Positions 25,442 to 40,200 are shown, numbered from the stretch's first letter. The stretch is 64,000 nucleotides of DNA from Hepsetus odoe (GCA_017165825.1 CM029367.1:29058096-29122095), one strand, 5' to 3'. Notes: generated by a model from the letters alone, not told the origin. Numbers and translations: made by a program.

Positions 25442-26829
25442 TTGAAAGCAGTAAAAGCAAGAAAATGGGAGTCCAGGCCAAAAAAACTCAGCCCTCCACG
25501 TTCCCCCCCTCCAAAATCAGCATATGTGGTGACGAATGACACATTTATTTTTCTACAAAGGTTGTGTATATGTAAAACTGCTGAAGTGCATCAAGATGTC
25601 AAGTACTTTGGGTGGCCACCCAGGTTGCTTTGGAAGATAACCAGATGGAAGTATAACCATAGTGCTGGGGATGTGGACACAGTTCCTCTCTCCCTTTTTC
25701 TCCACCTCCCTCCCTGCAATACAATACAAGCAGGACTTCTTGCAGAGAAGCAGAGACAGTGTGTGGCCACACGGTCATTTTGCCATATATTTAAGTTGTT
25801 CACCATAAATTGCCCACATCGGACACTTTTTTATGCACAGGAAAATATTTCCCTCTGAGCGTTTCTAGAGTTATAGTCCCGTTATTGCACAAGACAAAGA
25901 ACGAAACTCCTCTCCTTTGCAGGTCAAAGAGTAGCGCAGCTTTCACCTCCTGCAGTTTTATGATTTCATGCTTCACCACATTGCACATTACCAGCTTTTC
26001 TCTAAGATTTAGTAAAGATTAAACTTTAAAACATGCCCACTTTACTTTCAGCTCCCTGTTAAATCGAATATGCATGTGTTGGTCAATAAGCTCACAGTGG
26101 ATGGAATCCAGTGATGCTGGCAAACGGTCCACAGAGAAGCATGAAACTGGCTGTTTTTAACCCTTTGTGCACTCTTCTCTGTTATGTCAATGCTGTTGTT
26201 ACAAATGTTTGACATGAACATTCAAAAATGGATGGAAAAAAGCTGAAAAATGTGTGTTTCCAGCAAGAAAACTGATACACAACCTGTCAAAAGTTTAGGA
26301 ACCATTCTTTTGAAACTCCCCAGCCTCAAAACTCAGCAAAATGAATGCACAGTCAAACACACGACCTGTAGTGTTGAGGTTACAAATAACAAATAATACA
26401 AATAATAAGCACTGCGTGGCAGCGGTGGCCTAGTGGTTAGGGAGTTGCCCCGCATTGGAAGATTGTGGGTTCGATTCCCTCAAAAGTAGGTTGCCCTGAG
26501 GTACCCCTGAGCAAGGTACCGTCCCTGTCACTGCTCCCCGGGCGCTTTCAATAGCTGCCCACTGCTGCACGGTGTTTGTGTGCATGGGTTAAAAGCAGAG
26601 GTCAAATTTCGTTGTGGTTCATGGTGTGCAGTGCTGTGACCTCGCAATGACAAGGGTTGTCACTTTCACATATATGACATAAAGTATAAAGTATGAGAGG
26701 TGCCATTACTTTTGCACGGGGCACTCATAATGTGTCATAATCAATTGAAATAAATCTTAAAAGTAAATCTTAAATCTTAAGATGTATTTATCTTATCTAT
26801 TTATCTATGTATTTAAAAAAAAAATAAAA

Positions 26830-26870
<41 letters not shown>

Positions 26871-29800
26871 AAACTTCTTTTGATGTACATGCCATGGATT
26901 AAATGATGAGCAATTCCNTATATATATATATATATATATGAGATGCCCTGTGCAAAAGTGATGGCACTTTTTAAACTCCTATATAACCTTTCACTTATTT
27001 TTAATGAAAAAAAAAAAAAAAAATTAAATGTTACTAAGTGTGTTCCCCATATTGGCTTAGTACTTATTATCACAGCGAAGCATGTTATTTAAAGGAACGA
27101 CAGTAAAGGACAGTTTTCACTCCCAAACGGTTGTGAAAGGCAGTCGAAATGCTGTTGACTGGCAGCATCGCATAAAGCACATGGCTTTTGGTTTTATTCT
27201 CAGTGTGGTACTGTGACTAATACTGATACAAATATATATTTTTTCTTTTAAAATAATGTATTTTCTTCTCTTTGTTACATTCTTCCTGTTAATGTCATCT
27301 TTGATTAGGCATCTACAAAGTTGAGAGTTTGCAAACTATTGAAGAGCTTACATCTTTCACAGCGTTCCTCCCACACACCACCATGGAGCGCAGACCCATC
27401 CCAGCACTCACACTCCAGCAGGCCCAAGATAGCCACTATGGTTTGAGCGTGGGTGGCATGGCTGTGTAGGGGTGTGTGTGTTTGATCTCTGTGTTGTGTT
27501 TAGATGTTTGGGGATATCCTATCACCTCTGTTGTTGGTGTGGTTCCCCCACCACCTCACACAAACACACACTCCAGTGTGGAGGGGCTTGGTGAAGATGA
27601 AAGCAAATAGAGGAGTGTGTTTGTGTTTCTCTCGGTGGTGTGTTTGCTGTCCCCCCCATGAGGGTTTAGCTCAGAGGAAACCAAATCAGCCTGGTTGTTT
27701 TTAGGCCACTGTGGAGCTTCTAATGGCACGATTCTCTCCCCAAGGTCCCCCTTCTGACTCACAGGCCGTCCCAAACGCCTCGCCAGTGCTTTTAGAAGCA
27801 TTGCTGCATTGAAGGGATTTTCTCCCCAAATCATTGCATGTTAAACTTGCTGAAGCCTCGCAGACACTGGACAGATATCAAGCAGGTTAAATATCTGGAC
27901 GAGTCCTAATCCTGTAGAGTGGCCGCTCTGTGGGCTCTTCTCGATTTGGAAGGCAGTGCAGCAATGAGCTACAGCCAGTGAGAGCCAAGACACGGCCCAG
28001 AAGAGATTCTATTATTTATTTAAATGTTTTTTTACTCAAACAAGCAGCTTGGACCTTGCTGACATTCATTTTTAGAAGAAAATCGACTTGTTTCACTTTA
28101 GAATTGGGTGCTTTCTTGGCAAAATGCCATTTGGAGAGCAGACAGACTAGTGGGAACATCTTGGTGACAATCTTGTAATATGGGACCCCTATTGACTGAC
28201 AAGCCATGGAAACCAAACCCCCTTCAAGATTGCCAAGGAGGTTGAGTACAGTTGTATGAACAGTGCAACAATCTGACATCCAAGGCTTTATTTCAGCAGT
28301 AGTTCAGTGACATCGACTGAACATTGAACACATTAAAGCACACTTCGCTTTGTGTCTTCTCACATGTGCTGATCACCGCTCCATCTTTTGAAGGCCACTA
28401 GGGCTGTAGTGATATGTAAGGTTACAAACAGGAAGTAAACGCCTTACAGTACAATACAATACAACAATAAGGGCAGTTTATGATGTTTAAGTTAAGCAGA
28501 TCTTCTCAGTTGATACAAATGTTCGATAAAAAGCATCAAATTTTATAAAATTCCGAAATTAAATGAATTCACTTTTGTTTTTACACATACTTGATATTCA
28601 GTTAGACCAGTTGCAAACATAAAAGCTCTGCTGCAGATAAATATGATTAACAGTCTGATTGTTGCCCTGAGATGGACCGATGACCTGTCCAGGGTTTTTC
28701 CCCTCCTTTTGCCATGTGAGAGCTTCGATTGGCTCCAGAACCGTCTATGAGCCGAATCAGGACTAGCAGCTAAAGAACAGTCCAGTCTTCTTCGTTGGAA
28801 GTCTATATTGAGCAGAGCTCAAATAAACAAACGTAACTCACCGCTATTTTAGCAAAAATCAACTCGACATAAGAATACGACATTAAAGGCTAAAAACCAT
28901 AGAAATGAAAGGTCTGCATAAATAACTCAGAGCAGCAAATCATTTTGCTCCGCTGATTATGTGCTAATTGCAGTAAGTGACAGGCTTAAGTTCAGCTCTT
29001 CCAATTACTTGGTCCCTCGTTATCCACTCCAGTTTACATGAACAATTTGAATTTGAATGGACTTTATTGACTAAGTTTTGCATAAAATTCAGATTTCCTT
29101 GTCATTTCTCAACCCGCTGGTGAATTAATATCACTAAAAAAGAAACGTTTTTGCACGTGCAATTTATTGCTTGAACCTTGCATCTCCAAAACTTTCACTT
29201 TTCAGGAGACGTTTTAAAACTTTGGGTTAACATTCGGTGTAAGTTAATGCAAGATTTTCTTATAAGTTGCACCATGTTCCTGTAGAAACACTGTTTCATT
29301 TCATGAATACCTGACCATCTCAAAAAAATTCTAAATCTGTAAATAAATAAATAAATAAATAAAGATACAGACAACATATTTGTGTCTGCAACTTTAGCAT
29401 TGGGTCATTGTAGTGTGGATGAAATGTAAAGGGTATACCATCCTCTGCCTCCAGGGCATAAAAAAGAACATTAAGGCTAACACAACCAATCCAAATGACC
29501 CAAAATGTCAGTTATTTAAAAGAGTAAGACCGTGTAGTATGTTCATAGTAACTGTGCCCTAAAGTCTTATAGTAAAGGAGTTTGACAGGACTCTACACAG
29601 CTTAAATCGACTCATTAAATTCTGCTGTAATTGGCTGATACTGATTCACATCACAGAAGATAAAAAATGATTAGTAACCAAGCACCAAGGTAACAGTTTT
29701 AATCATTCAAGCCAGCGCATTCCCCACTTTTTGGGCTTTTCATATTTCTGAGAGATTTGAGATGCTGGCACATAGCAGAGAAATAAATAAGGGTGTTTTC

Positions 29801-32800
29801 CCTGAAAGCAAATCTAATCTCTAAAGCATAATCAGTCAAAGTTAGGTGTGTGTCCATTTATTTGGTCTACATGTTCCAGCTGAAAAAATGTGCTGGAGCG
29901 CTGTGTTTGGTATGCACGCTCCGCACCAAAACAGAAAGTCTAAAATTTCCACAAGTGTCCTGATCTCAGAAAGGTCTGTGCTGACCTTTAGACAGAGGTC
30001 AGAGGTCATAGGTTCAAACTGGAGAGCAGTTTGGTGAGCAGCAGCAATAAAAGAAACTGTTAAAACTGACATTTTGCAATGTCCCGCTGATGCAGCATGG
30101 ACACAGATGGGCTTTAGCTCGAGCCTGTGGGGAAGTGTCTGGAGATGTGCGAGCTTGCCTGGTGGACAGCTTTAACTACAGGGGATTCAGTCAGGTTTGG
30201 AGGCCATTACATCATCCCTAAAAGGGAGAGTGTGTGTTTCAGGCTCAGCTCAGTTGTCTGTCTGTGTTTGGTAGAGCTGTTCCAAGCCGATGTGGACGAG
30301 TTCTGCCAGTACTACGGAAGGAGGGATGGAGGCCTGTGCTTTCCTGATTTCCACCAAAAGCTGCCCCGGAGTCAGGACTCCAACTACTTAGGAGATGAGA
30401 GAATAGAAGCAATCAACAGGTATGTGTATATTATTGTATGACCAAGATCTTTTAAGAGATAAAAGTTAATGTGTGTAATGTTGTGGTGCCGTCTGTGTAG
30501 TAGACTGGGCCTGATTCCCCATCCTGCCAAGCACACACAACTGTCCTACCACAGCAGGCCTTGGGCTAGACTCCCAATGCTACATTCGCCTGCAGCCGTA
30601 ATGCATCTTTAAAGTATGACTAAAATTCGCTCTGGAAATTAGAGTCTGCCGAGTGTATGAAAGTGATTAACAATCATTTTAACCATTTTAAATGTGAATA
30701 GGTGACATTTGCTTTTTGCTTTCTGGTGAAACCTATAAGTTAGACGTGTCCATGGCTGATCCTGGACAGTTTGTTGATTTCCCTTCTCAAACTAGATCTT
30801 CACACAGACCTGAATTTTTATCCGAACCCAAGAACAGCCTGAGAATGTCAAAAGTGTTGCATTTTGAGCCTGAACCCAATCTGGGCCCAACAAAAATCTT
30901 TGAGATTGACCCACTCTGGCTCATCCTCAACCTAAGTCCTGAACAAAGCCCAACCTGATGCAGTGACGAAAGCCATCATTAGTTCACAGATATAGAAAAT
31001 GGATTAAATGTTAACCAGAACTTTAAAACACTAAATGTACTATATTTATAAGTAATGCCGAGAAAAATTCGGGCAGCATGAGCCCAGTGCTCATTTTGAT
31101 CTCCACCCAAACATGACATTTTCGGAAAAAGAGGTTTGGATCTTTCTCGAACCCGGATGAATGCCACATGAATGATTTGGTCTGACAAATGTTTCAAGGT
31201 CTGATGCAGTTAGTTACATGCTTTAGTGGTTGTTTTGCAGCAGGAATAACACAGATACCATGCTGTTCTAGTTGCTAAATAAAATGGAGTGTCCTCAATT
31301 AACACTTTTAGACCTTTTAACAGTAGGAATTTTAACAGTGTCCCTTCGTGCCATTGATGGCTAGTTCTGGACGAAGGCAGAGATCACCAGAGGCATGACA
31401 TGCATGATTGACCTTATGCGTCAAAATATTCCTGTGTGCTTGCGGCCTGGCCCATTGCCCCCCTTTCCCGTGGCTGAGCTCCATGTGTTTGTCCAGCGTC
31501 GCTTTAGCCAGGTTTAGGGGCACAAAGAAAGTGCTTATATTGCTGCCGCTCTGATCTGGACCAGACGACGTTAAGCTTTTGTGAAAAAGGCATGATTAGC
31601 AGCGGCCTTTAGAAGCAGCTACCTCAGCTGATAAAACCAGAAGAGCACCACAAACAGTGTTTATCTTTGGATCAAGGCTTTAAAACAGCCCAAGTCTAAA
31701 GACCTCTCAGTTGTTCATTCAGTTTGGATTTCTGTGCAGTGAGCTGGAGCCCACCAGTTCATTCCATTTGCTTCAGTCAGCTGTCATTTAAAACATTTAA
31801 ATTACTTCCACTTCCCAGCTCTCTGCCAAAAGTAATGGACTACTCGCACTGGTTTAGTCCAGAAAGCCAGGCTATCCTGGAGTTATACTGATTAGATCAC
31901 AATATCACCCTATTAGGATTAGTTTACATTAAACTGCTTTATTAATATTTATTTCTCACCTATAGTTCTGAGAAACAGGCGGAGAAATTTGATCCGATGA
32001 TGCAGATTTTAACCCTCGTATGGATATACACTCAGACAAGATCCAGTTTAGTGTGACTATCCTCTGACCTCTCTTTATTCCTTAGAATTAAACAGGCAGT
32101 TGCAATTACTGTGCCATTAAGACTCACATATGTAAATGACTTATATTCTGATTGGTTGCCTTCATTTGAGTAAAAAAAAAACAAAAGGGGCAGCGGTGGC
32201 CTAGTGGTTAGGGAGTTGCCCTGCATTGGAAGATTGTGGGTTCGATTCCCTCACAAGTAGATTGCCCTGAGGTACCCTTGAGCAAGGTACTGTCCCCGTC
32301 ACTGCTCCCCGGGCGCTTTCAGTAGCTGCCCACTGCTGCACGGTGTTTGTGTGCATGGGTTAAATGCAAAGGTCCAATTTCGTTGTGGTTCACATGTGCC
32401 GTGCTGTGACCTCGCAATGACGAGGGTTGTCGCTTTCACTTTCACTTTTCACTTAAAAAGTAGCTTGGATTTAAGTGCCGTATCATGAACCTGCTGATAT
32501 ATGCAAATTCATACCTTCATATAATAGGAATTAAATTGTTTTTTGTTACAAAACCAAATAATAAATTCCAAAGAGACTCTTAGTTTCGATATCTGGACTG
32601 AGAAGCGAATATTTGGAAAAAAGATTGAATAATTTGGACACTAAATGACATTAGCAATGTTCGGTGATTTAGGCAGTTTCCTCTAAAAGTGGCTTAAAAT
32701 GAAGTCCATTGATCACAGTCACTTGCATGAGAGTTAAAAACCAGCTAATATTTGTATATTCTTAGGCCTAACTGGTCTCCAAAGGATTTCACTGTGCATT

Positions 32801-34201
32801 TGAATCGGGATCTGGACACTCCAACCATTATAACTGTGAATTAGACCCTCGCGAGGGCGTATATTATCGGCCCAACACAGTTAACAGTTGATATGCTGCT
32901 GCAAAACTGGCCATACTTCTGTTCCAGTAACATCTACACTCAGTACCTCCCAGCCTGCCAACACCTTCAAATAAGTGCACCCATGCTACTTCAGTATTGA
33001 CCCATGTATAATATCATATTTGCGGTTTGCCTTTTTTCCGCTCTGTCAAACGTGACCTGCAGTTAATGGAACCCAGCATGTGAGCTTTCCCATGTCTCCA
33101 AATTTCTACAGCAGTCTGTTACCCAGTGTATATTTCTTTATGCTCGGTCACATTCAGATTCAATAAGGAAATGCAACAGTTCTGCCATTAGAACATGCCA
33201 ATTAATCTTACATCAGGCACCCTAAAGTCACCCTTTAAGTCATCTCAAAAAAAAAAAAACAAAAAAAAAAATCGAAATCATGCTACTTTGGATTTTTCTG
33301 CCCATTTTACTCATCAGGAAACACAAGCACAACTGCTACTGTGCTCAGGAGGTCCTGGCTGGACTCCGGCATCCTGTATCCGTGGTGCATTGTGGTGATG
33401 GGTCTCAGCGCCTTTTCATCCTGGAGAAGGAAGGTTTCGTCCGAATCCTCACTCATGACATGGAGCTCCTCAAGGAACCTTTCCTGGACATCCATAAAAT
33501 GGTGCAGACAGGAATCAAGGTAAGATTTCATCAAAGTTATAATGTCAGGACGTGACTGGATACCCAGAGCTGGAGTTGTTTTGACTCACTCCAGCACTTT
33601 GGGTTTGAAAGAAAACATTGGCTGTTAGGTTAAAGTGCAGACTCCGAGTGTTGTAATGGATGACTCCTCTGCAATCCTTTGCAGTTAGTTAGTACGTGAA
33701 GGTCATTTCATGCCGAATCAGAATTCAGCTCTTCTTCCAGTTCCTGTTGATTCACAAGTCCAGAATGCTCTACTCCTTGGACAGTTCGCTAGGCTGGGTT
33801 AGAATTTGCACTAAACCTCCAATAAACACTAGTGATAATTTAATATCAAATTAATAAAATTACACATTATTTAGGGTAAGACTCACTCCTTCAGGCAAGC
33901 ACTTTGGATGCTTTGACGAAAGCGATTTTGCTGTTGATTTGGAAAGATCTAGCAACAGGTGTCTCATCCATCAGGATGACTGACAGAAGAGAGACCTGCA
34001 ACAATGGATCTACCTGTTGACTGAGTGTAATATAAGAGCTTCAGTGAGATCTCCATATTAGCCTAGATCAGTGCAAGGATGTCTCTGAATGTTGGCAGAT
34101 TTTGCCGGTAGGTCTTGTGTGGTAGACCTAAACACATGTATTCAGTGTCAGACATGGTCATAATGAAGGGTTTGAGGAGAGCAGAGAGGAGCGCTCCCTC
34201 C

Positions 34202-34244
<43 letters not shown>

Positions 34245-37200
34245 TCTCTGTGGTTTCGCTCCAGACAGGAAGCTGTGGACATGTCTGTACTTCTGAGGGG
34301 GAATTAGCACCTATCTGACATCCATCCAGCCTGGCCTCCCACCATCAGGGAAGTATGACTTCCAGAAAACAGGAGGCCTCTACTGGCCCTGAAAGATACG
34401 TTGTTTTTCAGTTTGCTTTGGCACCTTCACAGAAGAGAAGTGAGAAGGGAGTACAGAAGCGCTCTCACAGAAACAAACCTTAAAGAAACACAATCATTTT
34501 GTACACTTCCATGGATGCCTTGCTATTACCCCTCTTCCTGGTGCCCTGGGGCAAAGCACGAATTGAGGAGGATATCAGACCTTGGGTGTTTAATGGTACA
34601 ACAATGCACAGCTGTGCTCTCGGTCCATGATGCAAGGTTTATACTATCATGCACGCTGCCAGCAGTGGCAACTTTATATGCCTATTTGTGAAGGATAGGG
34701 GCAGGAGTCTGAAATGTAGCCCCATGATTATGGGATATCCTCCCATACATGTCCAGCTGTCGAATTAGCCTGTGCATGTCTGTCAGCAGCAGCCATGGCG
34801 TGTGCCATTGCGGATGTTTATCCATCCCCATGGCAAATGCAGCATTTGTGCATTTGAAAGAGATCATTTGAGAAAGTGTCTGGCGGTGGAGGAAGCAGCC
34901 TGCATTTCAACAGGAAGTTACGTACGTCGCATGCCTTTTTTTTCCCCCTTTTCCTAGGGAGAAACAGCGATTATGGAGTTCCTTGAATCGGACATGAAAA
35001 AAGTCCCTCGGGAAGGCTTCTTGTGCCTTATCATAATGAAACATAATTGGCTGCGGATAAAATGATCATTATGACAATTAAGGGAGTCTCGATCCCAGGA
35101 GTCCTATTCTGTGAAGTTTTGGCTGTTATCAGGGAGAGTTGCACCAAGCTTGCCTGTTTACACGGAGCATCAACAGGACATTACTCCCTTTGTGTCCGCG
35201 GTTGGGCCCCGGGCCCTCAAGGACCTGGCTCGAGAGCTTGATAGTGTTTTATCACGACTTCGATTCTAATGTTCTATGTCTCCTCAGACCCACGATTCCC
35301 CCGCTGCCAATTAAGCCAACCCGCTCGGAAACAATACGCAGTCTGCCAGAGGGAGGTTCCCTGAGCACCGTGGGTGTTCTAAGCTGAAATCCTATCTCCT
35401 GTCTCTCCACACACGCACATTTCCCGCTGTCATCATCTCTCCGGCCGTGTGTTATGTTTTTCAGATTCCTGGTGTAGTTGTCCAGTGGTTCCCAAGTATG
35501 GTCCTGCTGTAGCCCTGCCCTGAGTTTCTCAGCCTTTTCCAGCTCTAACACACCTGATCCAGCTAATCAGTTAGTTAACAGTCCCCTTAGGGTGTGAAAA
35601 CCCTAAAATATGCAGGGTAGGGATACGCCAGCACCAGGATAAGTAACCACTGACCTATTCTCTAATTGCTAGTGACATGAACACACACACACACACTTCT
35701 TGCCCAACATCAACCACGTCTTCAAAGACTCGCCTTTATGGTCTCCCCATATTCATTAACTCACCTCATTTGCTTTTATAGCATTATTTTCTTAGGTGCC
35801 ATAATTGTCCTCCTCAAATGAGACCGTCACCTGACAGCTGTGCCAATCGGCACTCGGCTTGCCAGGACTGTTTGTGCTTCCTCGACATATAGTTTGAGGA
35901 AAGCCTTTTTTTTTTGGCTTGTGCATTCTCATGTGCCTGCTTCAGCTGTGCATTACGCTCACCGCTGTGGCATGGTTACGAGCGGGACAGCAGGATAATG
36001 ATCTTGATTCCTTTAAGGATGCACGCAATCGCAGCTGCGTGGGGTGCAGTTACAGGCTCTGAACCTTGTGGAGCCTGAGCACCGTTATCCACTGGGGCTT
36101 CACCAATTAACTCATTTCGGGCCCGCATCAAGTCAGCCCCCTTCCAGATGCCGAAATGAACTCCAGTCCTCCCAGTAACGTGGAAAAACCCAAAGCATGT
36201 GTTGATCTTTTAAAAGATTTGCGCAAGGCAGATGGTGATTAGCCGTGATTCGTTGCACGTTGAACCGTTAGCAACAAAAGCCTTGCTGAGCCGTTGTGTC
36301 GGCTAGACTCGCTAGGCGATGAAGACATCTGCAGGCAATGTGAGCGCAGCTCTATTTTCGTATATTAGCCAGCACAAGGGCAGCCAGCTGCAATAAAGTA
36401 CGTCTTGCTGAAACAAATAGTTCACGGCATGTCATGCTCTCTGTCACACTACACACACAGCTGTTGAGCTCTTTCAGTCAGATGTGCAGGAGGGCTCTCA
36501 GCCCCGTCTCAGATAAGTACCCCAGCTTTGACAAATGGCCTCCTTCCTCCCCCGCTCGTGCCCCCACCCCCCGTTATTTAACAGATCGCTTCAGGAAACA
36601 ACCACTGCCTTAGCTGTCATCTCACTTCACTTCTCCCGCACTGTATTAAACTCCAGAGGAAGGTTTAGGAGTGACCTGAGCAGCTAAAAAGCATGTGTGA
36701 AGTCATTAGGAAGAATTGAGGTGCCGTCCGGGCTGCATCCGCTTTCATATGAGAGGATCCTTCACTAGAAACAGTGGAAACACTTCTACCAATGAGACAT
36801 TGTTTTTTTGGTGATGAGAGGAAGCTGAATAAGTCTATAAACTTTCTAAAGGTTTCAAGGTATGCACACATTGTTTTCCTCTCTCCAGCCAGCTCCAGGG
36901 GGAATGCTTCTTCATGTAGAATTGCCTGAGCGCATAAGGATCAAAAGGTGCAACAATGTGCGCGCTAAGCCGTGCATCATGCCCTGAAAGCCAGACAGCT
37001 GCCAATGGCTGCCTGAGGGGAGGGCAGTAGCACATTTTGTTCCTGGCTCTTGTTCCACTACTAGTGGTGCTTTGCTCATTGCCTTACCAAGAGAGACTCC
37101 TCCGGTTGCACTCTTGCCGTTGGATACTGCAAAAAAGTTTCAAAACAAAACAGACCCCTATATTAGAGTCAGTAGGAATGAAGAGAATTCAGTGCTGCAA

Positions 37201-40200
37201 AATCAGCAGAACTTCAGTGGTTCTTTTAAATTCATTCTAAGCTAACACAAACTTATTTATTTTTCTCTGCCTATTCCCTGCCAAGCAACATCCCCTGGTA
37301 TGGTCAGAAAGAGGTCTCACAAGATTGCCAGCCTGTAAATTCTCAAGGGGGTTGCAAATATGTGGTTAAACCATCTTGGCTTTAGATGAGGAGAGCCACA
37401 TATGCCAGCGTTTCAGTTAAACAGACCTGCTCCTGGACAAGATTTCGCCAGCATCCCGGCACCGCTGATGTTTCTGCGACATGCAAATGATGAACGGAGC
37501 AAGGTCCGTTCTCGTTCCATAACACTCGACCGGAGAGGAACGGACCCGAAGCTAGCTTTTGTTTCTAATGGCCCGGTATCATCACTAGGGTGCACCTACT
37601 TGCTGATAGAATCACAAGCGAAAGCTAATATTGCAGTTAATTTACCGCCGTTCCTCGGTGGTCCGTGGCTGGAGATCATACAACTCTGGAATTCCTGTCC
37701 TGACCTCCCCGGTGTTTGTTTTGAGATTCAGGTCAGTGCATCAGGAGTCCAACATATGGGTCAAGTGTTTGGAGGTAGTTCTAGGAAATGAAGGCCTGAA
37801 GCCTTTTTTCTCTAACATACGAGCACGCCGTCTACCTCGCCGCACTTGCTGGGGTTTAAGAAAAAAGCTGCAGAAGTCTGCTCAAGCTCATAGAGCCCAT
37901 AAGTCATTATTTGTCTGTCAACTTTCACAACTCTCTCCTGCTTTTGTGGTCGGGCTGAAAAGGCTCTCGAGTGTGATTATTCAAATCTCTAAAGATCTCG
38001 AACACTCCTCCACAGCATTCCGGAGACGGCGCGGACCTCGTGTTCGCATTTGTGCCACTGGCCCGACCAAGTTGGATTAGTTCGAAACAGCCTAACAGAG
38101 CCTCTCTGACCAGTTTATGATCTGTGTGTTTTGGCTCACTCTGGGTGCTGAACCGCACAGTTAAATCAAGCAGTCAACAGAAGACCTCTCTTTACTTAAT
38201 TCCTGTAAGATATGGGGAAGGAATGCCGCAGGACTGACAAACTGCCTAAATCCATGCATGGCGTATTTGTTTACTGGACGACCGGCGTTCATTGTGGTGC
38301 CCTGCCTGAGATCCAGAGCGCGGAAAGCCTTATTGGAAAATGACTAAGGGTTTTGATGGAAACGACTTCATTCACTCATTCTGAGCACATAAGCCTGGCA
38401 TTCTGTTCATTCTTTTATATTTTTGTTACAAAGAAAAGAGAGAGAGTGCCCAAGAAAAAGAGGAGGGCCCTAGCTGATTGCTTTGCCCGGGGACTGAAAT
38501 GATACAGCGGCTTATTACAGCTGACTATGATGAGTGGACCACCAGAGTTGTGACAAGTGATGTAGTTGCCTCCGGGGTGAGACAAAGGTTTACCTATTAC
38601 ACAAGCAATTTCAGTGTTTTCTAAACATGTTGCCAAGACAGTGGGAGTTGGCAGTTCACTCTTTGTTTAGCTTTTTTTCCCCTTTTTCTGTCCCCCCCCC
38701 CCTCCTCTTGCAGATTTTGCACGGATTAAAAAACAGAGAGAAAGAGCGAGCAAGAGAGAGGGAGTCAGGGTGGGGGTGGGTTTGCGGAAAGAGAAAGAGA
38801 GAGAGAGAGAGAGGGAGGAGGTGGAGGCTGATGGCTTGGGGTTGATTGACTCTTGGACTTTTGTGCTCTCTATGAACTGCCAGCGAGCTAATAAATTCTT
38901 TCAGCCACTCGGCGTTGCGTTCACGGATATCCCCCAAAGATTACACCCACAAATCACTCGTGCTGCCGAGGCTGCAGGGAGGGCCCGAAGGACAGCCCGC
39001 ACATAAGCAGGACAGGGGTGGCCGAAAGGAGGGGGGGGGGGGGGGGGGGGGGGGTGTTTTATAATCGTTTGTAATGCAGTAGTCAAGGAGAGGCGAGGCG
39101 GGGGGAGAGAGAGGGCATGGGTAACTGGCTCCCATATGGAGAAAGCGAGATAGAAAAGGGAAGAATAAGAAAGGAAGGGACAGAAAGGGACACAGGGGGC
39201 CTGGCTTTAGGCCTGGCCCTGTGCTGGTTTAAAAAGGGGACATAATTAACTTCTGGATTCTTTGTGCTCCTCATCTGACTTGCAGGGAGGAGATGAAAGG
39301 GGCTTGCTAAGCCTGGCATTCCACCCCAATTATAAGAAAAACGGAAAGCTCTACATCTCCTATACGACTAACCAGGAGCGCTGGGCCATCGGACCTCACG
39401 ACCACATTCTCCGTGTGGTCGAGTACACAGTATCCAGGTAACAGTGGACCACTCACGTTCCCCTGTCATGTTGCGTAATCCTAAAAGCTCACTGCAGGTC
39501 TGTGTTGGGTCAGCGTTGTCTGCGTTGATTAAGAGAAACTCACTTTAGGGTGAGCTTGCACATTTTATGATGACAAATTTGAGTCGCTGGTTCTGTTAAA
39601 GTTGTTCATTTGTCAAATGGCAAAATCAAACCTCGTAGATTTATGTGGGTGAGATTTAATATTGTGGGATTTTTATGGAACCAGCAATTCCAAAAGGAAA
39701 GCTTAACTGGAGCCGTAAGAACCCTTTAGTTTGATGTATTTCAACTGCTTTTCTCCTCCTTAAGAAAACAGAAATTTCCTCACAGACATTTAAAGATTAA
39801 ACTTTGGCAGGATAAGAATTTATGCACTTCAAGCACTAATACTGATGTAAAGATGTTTGTAAATGGTCAGTAAAATCAAGCATTCAGAATGAAGAACAAA
39901 GATGGGCAGTTCGTTTGGCTCAGATAAGAAATATCTTGTGTGATAGACTCGTGTCTAAGTTTGTAATGCATGGTTCTGTCAAGGAAAAACCCCAACCAGG
40001 CGGACACGAGAAACACCCGGGTCTTAATGGAAGTGGCGGAGCTCCATCGGAAGCATCTAGGAGGGCAGCTGCTTTTCGGTCCTGATGGCTTTCTGCACAT
40101 CGTCTTGGGTGACGGCATGATCACGCTGGATGATATGGAGGAGATGGACGGTTTGAGGTGAATCATTGGAATAATATACCATTGCATTAGCACTGGAGAG

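Larger units (their letters stand above)
21734..30274 (+). other. hhip: hhip intron 2 (8.5 kb)
   Basis: Starts GTAACA and ends TTGGTAG. It contains a cluster of dinucleotide repeats (23012-25438), a SINE at 26418, a MITE-like element with an unresolved base, a SINE fragment at 28655, and an (AAAT)n tract at 29338-29361. No nested gene was found. Confidence 0.8.
33520..39285 (+). other. hhip: hhip intron 4 (5.8 kb)
   Basis: Starts GTAAGA and ends CTTGCAG. It contains a (CA)n at 34204-34242, a foldback element at 35483, GA-rich tracts at 38738-38815 and a 24-nt G run at 39031. Blocks at 34930-35300 and 37390-38090 are unique-looking and relatively CpG-rich; no exon was supported in them. Confidence 0.75.

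Noticed and set aside
26426..26478. A functional tRNA gene
   Set aside because: The A and B boxes belong to the head of a SINE. The intervening sequence does not fold as a tRNA, and the same head is repeated with the same body elsewhere.
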